A stretch of DNA of 63,909 nt from Pseudobutyrivibrio xylanivorans DSM 14809 (GCF_900141825.1 NZ_FQYQ01000018.1:1-63909); one strand, 5' to 3'. Counted from the first letter of the stretch, positions 1 to 9,785 are shown. The notes: a model not told the origin generated them from the letters alone. Numbers and translations: made by a program.

Positions 1-209
1 ATGGTTCCTCGCAACTTCGATATGCATTAATAAATTGTTGCTTGCCATTGATTAGATTTGATATGACATTTGCAACCTACTATGCCAAAAAAAGAGCCGA
101 AGGAAAGCCTCATCGAGTAGCTATAACTCATGTCGCTAAAAAGCTTGTTAGAGTTATTTTTGCTTTAGAAAAGCAAGACATCGATTTTAATCCTTCAAAA
201 GTACGATAA
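1..209 (+). CDS. IS110-family transposase, C-terminal fragment (cut by window edge)
   Basis: The frame is open from base 3 to a TAA at 207-209 and encodes about 68 residues beginning GSSQLRYALIN, followed by TFATYYAKKRAEGKPH and HVAKKLVRVIFAL. The GS-x-x-LR start and the later YY-x-KKRAEGK and HVAKKLVR motifs match the C-terminal Transposase_20 part of IS110/IS1111 transposases, which carry the DEDD catalytic domain upstream, outside this window. The rest of the element, if present, lies to the left. Whether the full transposase is intact cannot be seen. Confidence 0.8.
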   Translation, partial: GSSQLRYALINCCLPLIRFDMTFATYYAKKRAEGKPHRVAITHVAKKLVRVIFALEKQDIDFNPSKVR

Positions 210-236
210 ATAAAGCCAATAACCTTCATGTATGTA

Positions 237-262
237 CCATCTGATATACAAAATTCAGATGG
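237..262. terminator. Hairpin downstream of the IS110 fragment, possible terminator
   Basis: An 8-bp perfect inverted repeat, CCATCTGA and TCAGATGG, is separated by 10 bases. A run of seven T lies at 279-285, about 17 bases past the stem on the plus strand, so it is not a canonical intrinsic terminator. It may belong to the end of the insertion sequence or serve the plus-strand transposase. No other terminator is visible below pflB. Confidence 0.35.
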
Positions 263-345
263 CTTACTAATTTTATGCTTTTTTTGAGATTCTAATAAAA
301 CATCATTTATCTATTGACTTCTTATAGTTTGTCACCTCTTATATC

Positions 346-2604
346 TTAAAGTGCCTCGTGGCAAGTACGTGCAATAACGTCAAGCTGCTGAGTCTTTGTT
401 AAGTCAATGAACTTAACAGCGTATCCAGATACACGGATTGTGAAGTTAGCGTACTCTGGCTTCTCTGGATGCTCCATAGCATCAATGAGCTTCTCCTTGC
501 CAAATACGTTTACGTTGAGGTGGTGTGCACCCTGATCGAAGTAACCGTCAAGTACGTTAACAAGGTTTGCAGTACGCTCTTCATCTGTGTGACCAAGAGC
601 ACCTGGGTTGATTGTCTGTGTGTTAGAGATTCCATCAAGTGCCTCTTCGTATGGAAGCTTAGCAACAGAGTTGAGGGAAGCGATAAGTCCGTTAACCTCA
701 GCACCGTATGATGGGTTAGCACCTGGTGAAAGTGGCTCGCCAGCTGGACGTCCATCTGGAAGAGCACCTGTAGCCTTACCATAAACTACGTTTGAAGTAA
801 TAGTAAGGATTGATGTTGTAGGCTCTGAATCTCTGTATGTATGGATGTGACGAAGCTTGCCCATGAATGTACGAAGAAGCCAGATAGCGATTTCGTCAGC
901 TCTGTCATCATCGTTACCGTAACGTGGGAAATCTCCCTCGATTTCAAAGTCCTTTGTAATTCCGTTCTCATCACGGATAGCCTTAACCTTTGCGTACTTG
1001 ATAGCTGAAAGTGAATCTACACAGTGTGAGAATCCAGCGATACCTGTAGCAAATGAACGACGTACATGTGTATCGATGAGGGCCATCTGGCAAGCCTCAT
1101 AGTAGTACTTGTCGTGCATGTAGTGAATCATGTTAAGTGTACCTACATAAAGGTGAGCAAGCCAATCCATCATCTGGTCGAACTTCTGCATAACCTCATC
1201 ATAGTCAAGGTACTCAGATGTGATAGCCTTGTACTCTGGTCCAACCTGGTCGCCAGACTTTTCATCAACACCACCGTTGATAGCGTAAAGAAGGCACTTA
1301 GCAAGGTTTGCACGAGCACCGAAGAACTGAAGCTCCTTACCTGTCTCTGTTGCAGATACACAGCAGCAGATTGAGTAATCATCGCCCCAGGTTACACGCA
1401 TTACATCATCATTCTCGTACTGGATAGAAGATGTAGTAACAGAAATCTTTGAAGCGTATTTCTTGAATGACTCAGGAAGACGGCTTGAGTACATAACTGT
1501 AAGGTTTGGCTCTGGTGAAGGTCCCATGTTCTCAAGTGTGTGAAGGAATCTGTAGCAAGTCTTTGTAACCTGGTGACGACCATCAAGACCGATACCACCA
1601 ACCTCGAGAGTAGCCCAAACTGGGTCACCTGAGAAGAGCTGGTTGTAAGACTCGATACGAGCAAACTTAACCATACGGCACTTCATTGTGAAGTGATCGA
1701 TGATTTCCTGTGCCTCAGACTCAGTGATGATTCCCTTTGCAAGGTCACGTGAGAAGTAGATATCAAGGAATGTAGATACACGACCTACTGACATAGCAGC
1801 ACCGTTCTGTGTCTTGATAGCTGCAAGGTAACCGAAGTATAACCACTGAACAGCTTCCTTAGCTGTACCAGCTGGCTTAGAAATATCGTAGCCGTAGATA
1901 GCAGCCATTTCCTTCATGCCCTTAAGAGCATTGATCTGATCTGTTATTTCCTCACGAAGCTGGAAATCGTAACGACGCATACCCTGACGAGCTGTAGCTG
2001 CGAAATCTGCCTGCTTCTTCTCGATAAGGTAATCAATACCGTAAAGAGCAACACGTCTGTAATCGCCTACGATACGTCCACGTCCGTATGTATCTGGAAG
2101 ACCTGTAAGAATTTTATTGTGACGGGCCATCTTCATCTCTGGTGTGTAGATGTCGAATACACCCTGATTATGTGTCTTGTGATATTTAGTAAAAATCTCG
2201 TGAAGCTTCTCGCTTGGCTCATAGCCGTACATTCTGCAAGACTGCTCAGCCATTGTGATACCACCGAATGGCATGAAAGCTCTCTTAAGAGGCTTGTCTG
2301 TCTGAAGACCAACAATCTGCTCGAGATCCTTTGTCTCTTCTGAAATGTAACCAGCGCCGTGAGAAGTAAGTGAAGATACAATATCTGTATCCATGTCGAG
2401 AACGCCACCCTTTGCACGTTCAGCTGCCTGAAGTTCCTGAAGCTTTCCCCAGAGAGTGTTAGTAGCCTCTGTTGGGTCTGCTAAGAAAGATTCATCTCCA
2501 TCATATGGAGTGTAGTTGTTCTGGATGAAATCGCGTACATCAACGTTGTCTTTCCAAACGCGACCTACGAATCCATCCCACTGTGAGAAATCGTGATTTG
2601 CCAT
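346..2604 (-). CDS. pflB: Formate C-acetyltransferase (pyruvate formate-lyase)
   Basis: A cytoplasmic glycyl-radical enzyme that converts pyruvate and CoA to acetyl-CoA and formate, central to mixed-acid and butyrate fermentation. The 752-residue protein has family length. The C-terminal radical loop is RVSGYAV with the radical glycine at residue 727. The catalytic cysteine pair aligns with residues 414-415 in [12 protein letters not shown], which has an extra Cys just before the pair. [10 protein letters not shown] and YAINGG follow as in Escherichia coli PflB. The start has a good Shine-Dalgarno (GGAAG on the minus strand). The activating enzyme pflA is not adjacent and not in the window. 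Confidence 0.97.
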   Translation of the reverse strand: MANHDFSQWDGFVGRVWKDNVDVRDFIQNNYTPYDGDESFLADPTEATNTLWGKLQELQAAERAKGGVLDMDTDIVSSLTSHGAGYISEETKDLEQIVGLQTDKPLKRAFMPFGGITMAEQSCRMYGYEPSEKLHEIFTKYHKTHNQGVFDIYTPEMKMARHNKILTGLPDTYGRGRIVGDYRRVALYGIDYLIEKKQADFAATARQGMRRYDFQLREEITDQINALKGMKEMAAIYGYDISKPAGTAKEAVQWLYFGYLAAIKTQNGAAMSVGRVSTFLDIYFSRDLAKGIITESEAQEIIDHFTMKCRMVKFARIESYNQLFSGDPVWATLEVGGIGLDGRHQVTKTCYRFLHTLENMGPSPEPNLTVMYSSRLPESFKKYASKISVTTSSIQYENDDVMRVTWGDDYSICCCVSATETGKELQFFGARANLAKCLLYAINGGVDEKSGDQVGPEYKAITSEYLDYDEVMQKFDQMMDWLAHLYVGTLNMIHYMHDKYYYEACQMALIDTHVRRSFATGIAGFSHCVDSLSAIKYAKVKAIRDENGITKDFEIEGDFPRYGNDDDRADEIAIWLLRTFMGKLRHIHTYRDSEPTTSILTITSNVVYGKATGALPDGRPAGEPLSPGANPSYGAEVNGLIASLNSVAKLPYEEALDGISNTQTINPGALGHTDEERTANLVNVLDGYFDQGAHHLNVNVFGKEKLIDAMEHPEKPEYANFTIRVSGYAVKFIDLTKTQQLDVIARTCHEAL

Positions 2605-2928
2605 GATTATTCTTCCTTTCTACTACAATAACATTAAATGCTTCACGCTAGTTGGGGTTGTGCTTACGCATATCATTGGACAGTTAGATGCGTCTAACAC
2701 GCTAGCTGAGAAATACTATAACATATGTTTGATAAGAAAATAACAATGTACTTCAATTAATACATTGCAGATATAATTTTTGTTCAATTAACCAAAAATA
2801 AGGAAATTTTTTGACCCCAGAGATGGAAACTTATTGATAATTTTATAAAAAAGGTAACGAAAAATTCATAAAAATAGAGTACAATAAATGCAGTCGTATG
2901 GGGTGAATTTTGTATTGGGAGAAATACT
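2605..2928. promoter_or_regulatory. Divergent intergenic region pflB / GGDEF gene
   Basis: 324 bases without a gene. It contains a perfect hairpin GTTAGA-TGCG-TCTAAC at 2683-2698 and a direct repeat CACGCTAG at 2644-2651 and 2698-2705, all in what would be the pflB leader or operator. A TATAGT hexamer on the minus strand near 2715-2725 is a weak -10 candidate for pflB. A TACAAT at about 2880 is a weak -10 candidate for the plus-strand gene. The rest is AT-rich with nothing further recognised. Confidence 0.4.
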
Positions 2929-4779
2929 ATGATTAACGGCAAGAAATTAGTGGTTCTTTGTGCGTATCGAGTTTACGATGCGCAGGTGTTTAGTTTTATT
3001 TCTGAGCTTAACAGACTTCTTAATGAAAAGGATTGTTGTCTGTTCGTTTACGCTCTGAATACAGAAATAGGAAACAGCGGTGATAATCAGGCGGAGACTG
3101 CAGTTTTCGATTTGATTCCTTATGATAAAGCGGATGCTGTAGTCATAATGGATGAGAAGATAAAGTGTCGCGAGCTGGTTCAGAGTATTATTGCAAAGGC
3201 AGAAGCTCATGATGTTCCGTCTGTCGTTATTGATGGAAAATATGATGGCGTATCCTTTGTAAACTATGATTACGAGAAGGGGTTCGAGGCGGTAGTTCGC
3301 CACGTCATAGAGGATCATCACGTAACCCGTCCTCATTTCATGGCAGGAAAAATAACAAGCGAGTTTTCAAATGCCAGAATAGAAGTCTTTAAAAAGGTAA
3401 TTGCAGAAAACGGAATCGCCTTTGATGACAGCATGCTTAGCTATGGAGATTTCTGGTCTATGCCAGCGCGCCTTGCAGCTCAGGAAATTATAAGATCTGG
3501 AAATCTGCCAGAGGCAGTAATTTGTGCTAATGATATTATGGCGATAAATGTCTGTGATGTTTTTCAGGAGGCAGGTCTTAAGATACCCGAGGACATTATT
3601 GTCACAGGCTTTGACGGAATAGAGGAGGCCTTCTGGTCTGTACCTGGAATCACGACAGCAGCCTGCAACAGTAAAGAGCTTGCTACAGCCATTATGGATG
3701 TTGTTCGCCAGTTGTTTAAAGGCCAAAGAAATATTGAAAAGTGGATTGAGCCATCATTTATTGCAAATGAATCCTGCGGATGTCCAAGATGTAAGCTGGA
3801 TTTGTTATCAGTTGTTGATGGTTTGAATAATAGATTTTATCATCATCAGGATGATATCCATATTATGCAGAACATTGCTTCCCGTACAATGGGAGCTCAG
3901 TCAATAGAGGAATGCATTCATTATTTAAAGAATCCGATGACTGCTCACACCTGTTGTGTTATTGAGGAGTCTTGCTTTGATATGGAAAACAATTTCTTCG
4001 AGGAAGAAAAGGCAAGTGGAAAGAAATGTGTTTTCTTAGATTCATATTCTGAAGGGGACAGGATTGTGCTTTATAATCCTGAGACAATCATTCCTCATTT
4101 AGATGGTATTTTGGAAAAGGGATATCCCTTGGTTTTCAATTCGCTTGAATACATGGGAAAATCTTTAGGATTTATTTGCTATACCTATCCTCGATTTGAT
4201 ATTATTGACTACGCGAAAATGCCGGCTATTACCAACAGTATTGGAATGGGAATTGGCGGTTATGTTTCAATGAAATACCAAAAATATCTCCGTGATAAAA
4301 TCAGGAGAATGTATCAGAACGATTCACTTACAGGTCTCTACAACCGAATGGCTTTCAAGGGGCATTTTGAGGAATTGAAGGAGAATCCTATTAATAACGG
4401 ACAGCCACTTACAGTTATTATGGCTGATTTGAATGGACTTAAATCCATCAATGACACATGCGGTCACAGTGCAGGCGACCATGCTATAGCTACAGTTGCA
4501 AAAGCGCTTACTGACGCATGCCCACCTAGTGCTATCAGCGTCAGATTTGGTGGTGATGAGATGTTTAGCTTCGTTCTTGGTGAATGTGATACAGATGAAA
4601 TCATCTCTGATATAGAGGATGTATTAAATGATGAAAGTGCGAGACTGGAATACAAAATTTCTGCCAGTCTCGGAATATATGAAACAGTCTTCCATGAAAA
4701 GATAGACTTGGAAGAGGTTATTGGTCGTGCGGATGAGCAGATGTACAGCGTAAAACGCGCGGTCAAAGAAGGGCGGTAA
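2929..4779 (+). CDS. LacI-type ligand-binding sensor fused to a diguanylate cyclase (GGDEF)
   Basis: A 616-residue protein. Residues 1-285 resemble the periplasmic-binding-protein fold of LacI-family repressors (KKLVVLCAYR start, GFDGIEEAFW near 230) but lack a DNA-binding helix-turn-helix. A central part of about 160 residues is not recognised. Residues 455-612 form a GGDEF domain with DSLTGLYNR and the active-site loop GGDEM at 541-545, so cyclase activity is plausible. The RxxD product-inhibition site five residues upstream is absent. No signal peptide or membrane segment is evident, so the sensor is probably cytoplasmic. The RBS GGGAG precedes the ATG. Inference: it links a small ligand, possibly a sugar, to cyclic di-GMP. 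Confidence 0.85.
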   Translation: MINGKKLVVLCAYRVYDAQVFSFISELNRLLNEKDCCLFVYALNTEIGNSGDNQAETAVFDLIPYDKADAVVIMDEKIKCRELVQSIIAKAEAHDVPSVVIDGKYDGVSFVNYDYEKGFEAVVRHVIEDHHVTRPHFMAGKITSEFSNARIEVFKKVIAENGIAFDDSMLSYGDFWSMPARLAAQEIIRSGNLPEAVICANDIMAINVCDVFQEAGLKIPEDIIVTGFDGIEEAFWSVPGITTAACNSKELATAIMDVVRQLFKGQRNIEKWIEPSFIANESCGCPRCKLDLLSVVDGLNNRFYHHQDDIHIMQNIASRTMGAQSIEECIHYLKNPMTAHTCCVIEESCFDMENNFFEEEKASGKKCVFLDSYSEGDRIVLYNPETIIPHLDGILEKGYPLVFNSLEYMGKSLGFICYTYPRFDIIDYAKMPAITNSIGMGIGGYVSMKYQKYLRDKIRRMYQNDSLTGLYNRMAFKGHFEELKENPINNGQPLTVIMADLNGLKSINDTCGHSAGDHAIATVAKALTDACPPSAISVRFGGDEMFSFVLGECDTDEIISDIEDVLNDESARLEYKISASLGIYETVFHEKIDLEEVIGRADEQMYSVKRAVKEGR

Positions 4780-4783
4780 TTTA

Positions 4784-5665
4784 GTGAGCACTAACACAGG
4801 AAAACAAACTACAAACAAAAAGGGGCCAAGTCAGACTGCACCATTAGGATTCAAGGGAAAGAACCAAGCATTTCTTGATGCCGAATATCTAAGTGCCAGA
4901 TTTAAAAAGACCTCGATTGAGGATGTTATATCTGTGGGAGTGGTCATTACTAATCCGGAACATGAGGAGCTGGACAGATTCTATTCTACAGTTCAGCTTA
5001 CAAGAGGTCACAAGCTCCCACCTCTTATCACGGAGCTTACAGGACTTACAAATGAAGAGCTTGAATTTGCACCTAGCTATGAAGATGTTATGACAGAGCT
5101 TATCAATCTAATTAAGAAATGGCAGGTTGGTAAGATTTGCGTCTGGGGCGGCGATAAGAATAATTTCCAGAGGGATTTTGAATCACGTAATCTGGAGAAG
5201 CCACTTAAGAGAAGTGTAGCAAAATTCATCAGCACCTTTGAAAATATTCAAAAGGATGTGAGCCTTGATATCACAGGCGGATTGGATGCTAATCTATCTC
5301 TTGCAGATATGAAGACAATTTGTGGTCTTGGTGGTCACGTTGCTCACAACGCTTTAAACGACGCAGAGGATATGCTTGAGTGTATCAGAATCATCGAAAA
5401 GGACGAGATGAAGTATGATGGCGTGGAGGCTGCTGAGTATAAGAGATTCAGAGGTGAGTATGTTAAAAACAGAAGCTTCGATGATCCAGAGGTAGATGAG
5501 GATTACATTATTGATTCTCCACTTGGATTACAGTTCTTAGAGGAGCTTAAGGACAGAGGCTTTGCAGATGACCCTAAGACTAAGGCTTTCATGGATGACT
5601 TAGGATTTATCCTTGGTAAAGGAAATGTATATATGGGTACGTTCTCTGAGATGATTAATGAATAA
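4784..5665 (+). CDS. DEDDh-family 3'-5' exonuclease-like protein
   Basis: A 293-residue protein starting at a GTG four bases after the GGDEF gene, so the two are probably cotranscribed. The exonuclease core shows LDAEYLS (the D-x-E motif), a second acidic residue in VWGGDKNNF, and HNALNDAEDM (the H-x(4)-D motif). These are the metal-binding residues of RNase T/DnaQ-type exonucleases. The first 30 residues are polar and the C-terminal 80 residues are an acidic extension of unknown role. The substrate, DNA or RNA, cannot be told. A strong terminator follows. Confidence 0.75.
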   Translation: MSTNTGKQTTNKKGPSQTAPLGFKGKNQAFLDAEYLSARFKKTSIEDVISVGVVITNPEHEELDRFYSTVQLTRGHKLPPLITELTGLTNEELEFAPSYEDVMTELINLIKKWQVGKICVWGGDKNNFQRDFESRNLEKPLKRSVAKFISTFENIQKDVSLDITGGLDANLSLADMKTICGLGGHVAHNALNDAEDMLECIRIIEKDEMKYDGVEAAEYKRFRGEYVKNRSFDDPEVDEDYIIDSPLGLQFLEELKDRGFADDPKTKAFMDDLGFILGKGNVYMGTFSEMINE

Positions 5666-5689
5666 TGAGGTATTACCGATTTTCGGTTT

Positions 5690-5737
5690 AGAGGTTAAAA
5701 TGTAGAATCCGCGCCTGCATTTTAACCTCTTTTTTTT
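5690..5737 (+). terminator. Rho-independent terminator after the exonuclease gene
   Basis: A perfect 13-bp stem, AGAGGTTAAAATG (5690-5702) with CATTTTAACCTCT (5718-5730), a 15-base loop and a run of seven T. Confidence 0.93.
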
Positions 5738-5790
5738 ACAGGTGAACTAAGGTATATTTATATAGATTTGAAAGCGTTTAGGAGGTGCTT

Positions 5791-6363
5791 ATGGCAAAGC
5801 AAAAATGGAAACCAGGAAATATGGTTTACCCACTTCCAGCGGTTATGGTTACCTGCCGTGGAAAAGATGGAAAAGACAATATTTTGACTGTTGCCTGGAC
5901 AGGTACAGTTTGTACTAATCCGCCTATGGCATATATTTCAGTTAGACCTAGCAGACATTCCTATCCAATGATTATGGAGACGGGAGAATTTGCTATAAAT
6001 CTCACCACAGAAGAGCTTTCATTTGCTACTGATTTTTGTGGTGTTAAATCGGGAAAAGATGTAGATAAGTTTGAAAAGTGCGGTCTTCACAAAGTAGAGG
6101 CTGATGAGATAAATGTTTCTCTTATTGAGGAATCTCCAGTTAACATTGAGTGCAGAGTTCGTGAGGTACATGAATACGGCTCTCATACAATGTTTGTTGC
6201 TGATGTTCTCTGTGTTCATGCCGATGAAAAATACATGAATGAGACAGGCAAATTTGAGCTGGAAAAGGCAGGCCTTTTGGCATATAGCCATGGCACTTAT
6301 TACGGATTAACCAAGCCTCAGGGCACATTTGGTTATTCAATAAAGAAAGAAGGAAAAAAATAA
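5791..6363 (+). CDS. Flavin reductase-like protein (FMN-binding split barrel)
   Basis: A 190-residue protein with the flavin reductase/flavoredoxin fold: PLPAVMVTCRGKDGK, ILTVAWTGTVCTNPP and ISVRPSRHSYP near the N terminus, where FMN phosphate and isoalloxazine contacts lie in the family, and LAYSHGTYYGL near the end. The ATG at 5791 has AGGAGG six bases upstream. A GTG at 5785 in the same frame overlaps that RBS and is less likely. It overlaps the aminopeptidase gene by one base (TAATG), suggesting translational coupling. The electron partner is unknown. Confidence 0.85.
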   Translation: MAKQKWKPGNMVYPLPAVMVTCRGKDGKDNILTVAWTGTVCTNPPMAYISVRPSRHSYPMIMETGEFAINLTTEELSFATDFCGVKSGKDVDKFEKCGLHKVEADEINVSLIEESPVNIECRVREVHEYGSHTMFVADVLCVHADEKYMNETGKFELEKAGLLAYSHGTYYGLTKPQGTFGYSIKKEGKK

Positions 6364-7670
6364 TGAATAAGACAGTTAAGGGTTTATTTGATTTTATAGA
6401 GAAGAGTCCTTCTCAGTTTCATGTTGTAGCTAATCAGCGGCAGGTATTCTTAGATGCAGGTTTTGAGGAGCTTACAGAGGCCAGCAGCTGGGATTTAAAG
6501 CTTGGTGGCAATTACTTCGTTACAAGAAATGGTTCATCTATTCTTGCATTCAGAATGCCTAAGAAGGAATACAAGAGCTTCATGATTATGGCATCTCACA
6601 CTGATTCACCAACATTCAGAATCAAGGAAATGCCAGAGATGAAGGAAGGCCACTACGTAAAGCTTAACACAGAGCGTTACGGCGGAATGCTTATGGCTCC
6701 TTGGTTTGACAGACCTCTTTCCATTGCAGGTCGTGCCATCGTTCGCACAGACGCAGGCAAAATCGAAACAAAGCTTGTAAATCTTGACCGTGATCTTTGC
6801 ATGCTTCCATCCCTTGCTATCCACATGAATCGTGAGGCAAATGATGGATATAAATACAATGCCCAGAAGGATTTACTTCCACTTATTTCCATGGATGAAA
6901 AGTTCAATCTTAAGGATATGGTGGCAGAGTCACTTGGGGTAAAGGCAGAGGACATAGTTGGTTCTGATTTATTCTTATATAACAGAGACGCAGGTCGTGT
7001 ATGGGGCGCTAAGGATGAATTTATTTCTATCGGACGTCTTGATGATTTACAGTGTTCTTACAGCTCAATGATGGGTATCGTAAATGCGAAGAACAGTGAT
7101 TCAGCAGTAGAGCTTCATGTAACATTTGATAACGAGGAAGTAGGAAGCGGCACAAAGCAGGGTGCAGATTCTACATTCCTTTATGATACTTTGGTTCGTA
7201 TAAACGAAGCGATGAACGGAAATAATTCAAAGCTTCTTGAGACTATTGCAAATTCATTTATGGTTTCAGCGGACAATGCTCACGCTCTTCATCCAAACTA
7301 TGCGGAAAAGAGCGATCCTACTAATAAGGTATACATGAACGAGGGTGTTGTTATTAAGTTCAATGCTAATCAGAAGTACATGACTGATGGATTGGCATTT
7401 GGAATTTTTACAGAGATTTGCAAGAAGGCTAAGGTGCCATTCCAGACCTTTGTAAATCGTTCTGATGTGGCAGGTGGTTCTACACTTGGAAACATATCAA
7501 ATGCACACGTGTCTATTAACGGCGTGGACATCGGCCTGGCTCAGCTTGCTATGCATTCTCCATTTGAGACAGCAGGTGTGAAAGATACCGAATATTTACT
7601 CAAAATCGCAATTAAATTTTACGAAACTGTTATTGAAAGTACAGCCGTAGACAGTTATACTTTGAAGTGA
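6363..7670 (+). CDS. M18 family aminopeptidase
   Basis: A 435-residue zinc aminopeptidase that removes N-terminal, often acidic, residues from peptides in the cytoplasm. Metal-ligand motifs of the M18 family are visible: ASHTDSP (His and Asp), FDNEEVGSGTKQGADS (catalytic Glu pair) and DVAGGSTLGNIS with a late LAMHSPFE giving the last His ligand. The length agrees with ApeB/M18 proteins (about 430). Its start overlaps the preceding stop by one base. Confidence 0.93.
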   Translation: MNKTVKGLFDFIEKSPSQFHVVANQRQVFLDAGFEELTEASSWDLKLGGNYFVTRNGSSILAFRMPKKEYKSFMIMASHTDSPTFRIKEMPEMKEGHYVKLNTERYGGMLMAPWFDRPLSIAGRAIVRTDAGKIETKLVNLDRDLCMLPSLAIHMNREANDGYKYNAQKDLLPLISMDEKFNLKDMVAESLGVKAEDIVGSDLFLYNRDAGRVWGAKDEFISIGRLDDLQCSYSSMMGIVNAKNSDSAVELHVTFDNEEVGSGTKQGADSTFLYDTLVRINEAMNGNNSKLLETIANSFMVSADNAHALHPNYAEKSDPTNKVYMNEGVVIKFNANQKYMTDGLAFGIFTEICKKAKVPFQTFVNRSDVAGGSTLGNISNAHVSINGVDIGLAQLAMHSPFETAGVKDTEYLLKIAIKFYETVIESTAVDSYTLK

Positions 7671-7730
7671 TTTTTTGCTTTAGCGTGATAAAGAACGCTA
7701 AATAATTATCACTGGGAGGATTTTGGGAGT

Positions 7731-8519
7731 ATGGAATTTAGACCATGCATTGATATTCATGATGGTAAGGTAAAGCAGATTGTTGGTTCCACAATTGCGG
7801 ATTTGTGGAAGGAGAACGGACACCCAGAGGAGAACTTCGTTGCTGATAAAGATGCAGTTTATTATGCTAATCTTTACAAGCATGATGGACTTAAGGGTGG
7901 ACACATTATTAACCTTAACAAAAAGGGGACTAAGGAATACGAGGCATCAAAGGAAGCGGCACTAAAAGCCCTGCAAGCTTATCCAGGTGGATTACAATAC
8001 GGTGGTGGAGTAGATGATAAAAATGCCTTGGATTTTATCCAGGCAGGAGCAAGCCACGTTATTGTAACATCATTTGTATTTAATGGTGGTCGCATTGATT
8101 ATGACGCATTAAAGCATCTATCTAAGGTAGTAGGTCGAGAGCATCTTGTTCTTGATTTATCCTGCACAAGAGTAGATGACAAGTTCTACATTGTTACCGA
8201 CAGATGGCAGAAGAGAACAGACGAAATTATTACTTATAATTTCCTTGATAAATTAGCTTTCTACTGTGATGAATTTTTAGTTCATGCAGCAGATGTAGAG
8301 GGCAGACAAAATGGTATAGACAGAGATTTAGTTGGATTGCTTTCATCCTACAAAAAGGTTCCGGTTACATATGCCGGAGGTGTTTCCGATTACGGCGACA
8401 TCGAGCTAATCAGCTATCTTTCTGATAATAATATGGATTTCACTGTAGGTTCTGCTTTGGACTTGTTTGGTGGACATCTATCATATGACAGAATAGTTAA
8501 GAGAATTGTAAGCCGATAG
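7731..8519 (+). CDS. hisA: ProFAR isomerase, eukaryotic type
   Basis: A 262-residue TIM-barrel enzyme of histidine synthesis that isomerises ProFAR to PRFAR. The sequence follows the plant/fungal HIS6-type HisA rather than the common bacterial form: FRPCIDIHDGKVKQIVGST, LKGGHIINL, AYPGGLQYGGGV, ASHVIVTSFVFN, IVTDRWQKRTDE, DEFLVHAADVEG and VPVTYAGGV. Plant HISN3 has nearly the same blocks. The RBS GGGAGG lies about 11 bases upstream. It stands apart from other his genes; the HisC-like gene is 35 kb away. Substrate and reaction are inferred from the family. Confidence 0.88.
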   Translation: MEFRPCIDIHDGKVKQIVGSTIADLWKENGHPEENFVADKDAVYYANLYKHDGLKGGHIINLNKKGTKEYEASKEAALKALQAYPGGLQYGGGVDDKNALDFIQAGASHVIVTSFVFNGGRIDYDALKHLSKVVGREHLVLDLSCTRVDDKFYIVTDRWQKRTDEIITYNFLDKLAFYCDEFLVHAADVEGRQNGIDRDLVGLLSSYKKVPVTYAGGVSDYGDIELISYLSDNNMDFTVGSALDLFGGHLSYDRIVKRIVSR

Positions 8520-8549
8520 TTTTTTAATCGGTCACTTAAGGAGGTAAAC

Positions 8550-9764
8550 ATGTTCAAGGTAAACACTAATTTTCAGAAACTTCCAGGCAGCTACTTATTT
8601 TCAACAATTGCAAAAAAGGTAGCTGCTTACAGCGAGGCAAATCCAAATGCCGATATCATCAGACTTGGTATTGGTGATGTTACACAGCCAATTGCACCAG
8701 CAATGATTAAGGCTCTTCACGATTCAGTTGATGAGATGGGAAGCGCTTCTACATTCCATGGTTACGCTCCAGATTTAGGATATCCATTCCTTCGTGAGAC
8801 AATCGCAAAGAATGATTACCAGGCAAGAGGTTGCGATATTTCAGCAGATGAAATCTTCGTATCAGATGGAGCTAAGTCTGATTCAGCAGATATTCAGGAG
8901 CTTTTTGCAGCAGATGTTAAGATTGCAGTATGCGACCCTGTTTATCCAGTATACGTTGATTCAAATGTTATGGCAGGTCGTCTTGGTACTTATGATGAGA
9001 AGCTTGGCAAGTGGTCAGATCTTATCTACATGCCAACTACTGCAGAGAATAAATTCGTTCCAGAGTTCCCAAAGGAAGTTCCAGATGTAATTTATCTTTG
9101 CCTTCCAAACAACCCTACAGGTACAACTCTTACAAAGAGCCAGCTTCAGCTTTGGGTTGATTATGCAAATAAGAACGGAAGCCTTATCATCTTTGATGCA
9201 GCTTACGAGGCGTATATTTCAGAGGCAGATGTTCCTCATTCAATCTATGAGTGTGCAGGCGCTAAGACATGTGCAATCGAGATTCACTCATTCTCTAAGA
9301 ATGCAGGCTTCACAGGCGTTCGTCTTGGCTACACAGTAGTACCTAAGGATCTTGTATTTGACGGTGCTTCACTTAACGCTATGTGGGCTCGTCGTCACGG
9401 CACAAAATTCAACGGTGCGCCTTACATTATCCAGCGCGCTGGTGAGGCTGTTTACTCAGCAGAGGGACAGGCTCAGATTAAGGAGCAGGTTGGCTATTAT
9501 ATGAACAATGCTAAGACAATCTACACAGGTCTTAAAGATGCAGGCTTCGAGGTTTACGGTGGTGTTAACGCACCTTACATCTGGCTCAAGACTCCTGACA
9601 ACATGACATCTTGGGACTTCTTCGATTATCTTCTTGAGAAGGTTCAGATTGTTGGTACACCAGGTGCTGGATTTGGCCCTTCAGGAGAGGGATACTTTAG
9701 ATTGACAGCTTTTGGTTCTGCAGAGAACACTGTTAGGGCTATTGAAAGAATCAAGAGTTTATAA
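8550..9764 (+). CDS. dapL: LL-diaminopimelate aminotransferase
   Basis: A 404-residue class I PLP aminotransferase. It makes LL-diaminopimelate directly from tetrahydrodipicolinate with glutamate as amino donor, for lysine and peptidoglycan. The N terminus (VNTNFQKLPGSYLFSTIAK) and IRLGIGDVTQPI are characteristic of DapL. FHGYAPDLGY, CLPNNPTGT and the PLP-lysine block SFSKNAGFTGVRLGY are all present. RBS AAGGAGG. It lies 30 bases after hisA and is followed by a terminator, so hisA and dapL may form one transcript. Confidence 0.95.
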   Translation: MFKVNTNFQKLPGSYLFSTIAKKVAAYSEANPNADIIRLGIGDVTQPIAPAMIKALHDSVDEMGSASTFHGYAPDLGYPFLRETIAKNDYQARGCDISADEIFVSDGAKSDSADIQELFAADVKIAVCDPVYPVYVDSNVMAGRLGTYDEKLGKWSDLIYMPTTAENKFVPEFPKEVPDVIYLCLPNNPTGTTLTKSQLQLWVDYANKNGSLIIFDAAYEAYISEADVPHSIYECAGAKTCAIEIHSFSKNAGFTGVRLGYTVVPKDLVFDGASLNAMWARRHGTKFNGAPYIIQRAGEAVYSAEGQAQIKEQVGYYMNNAKTIYTGLKDAGFEVYGGVNAPYIWLKTPDNMTSWDFFDYLLEKVQIVGTPGAGFGPSGEGYFRLTAFGSAENTVRAIERIKSL

Positions 9765-9785
9765 TTTAATAAGTAGAGATTTATT

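Noticed and set aside
469-1374. Plus-strand ORFs within the pflB region
   Set aside because: They are shadows of the strongly conserved minus-strand pflB frame and have no RBS or homology.
7679-7702. Terminator between the M18 aminopeptidase and hisA
   Set aside because: A TTTAGCG/CGCTAAA hairpin exists but it is not followed by a T run; it might be a weak operator or chance.
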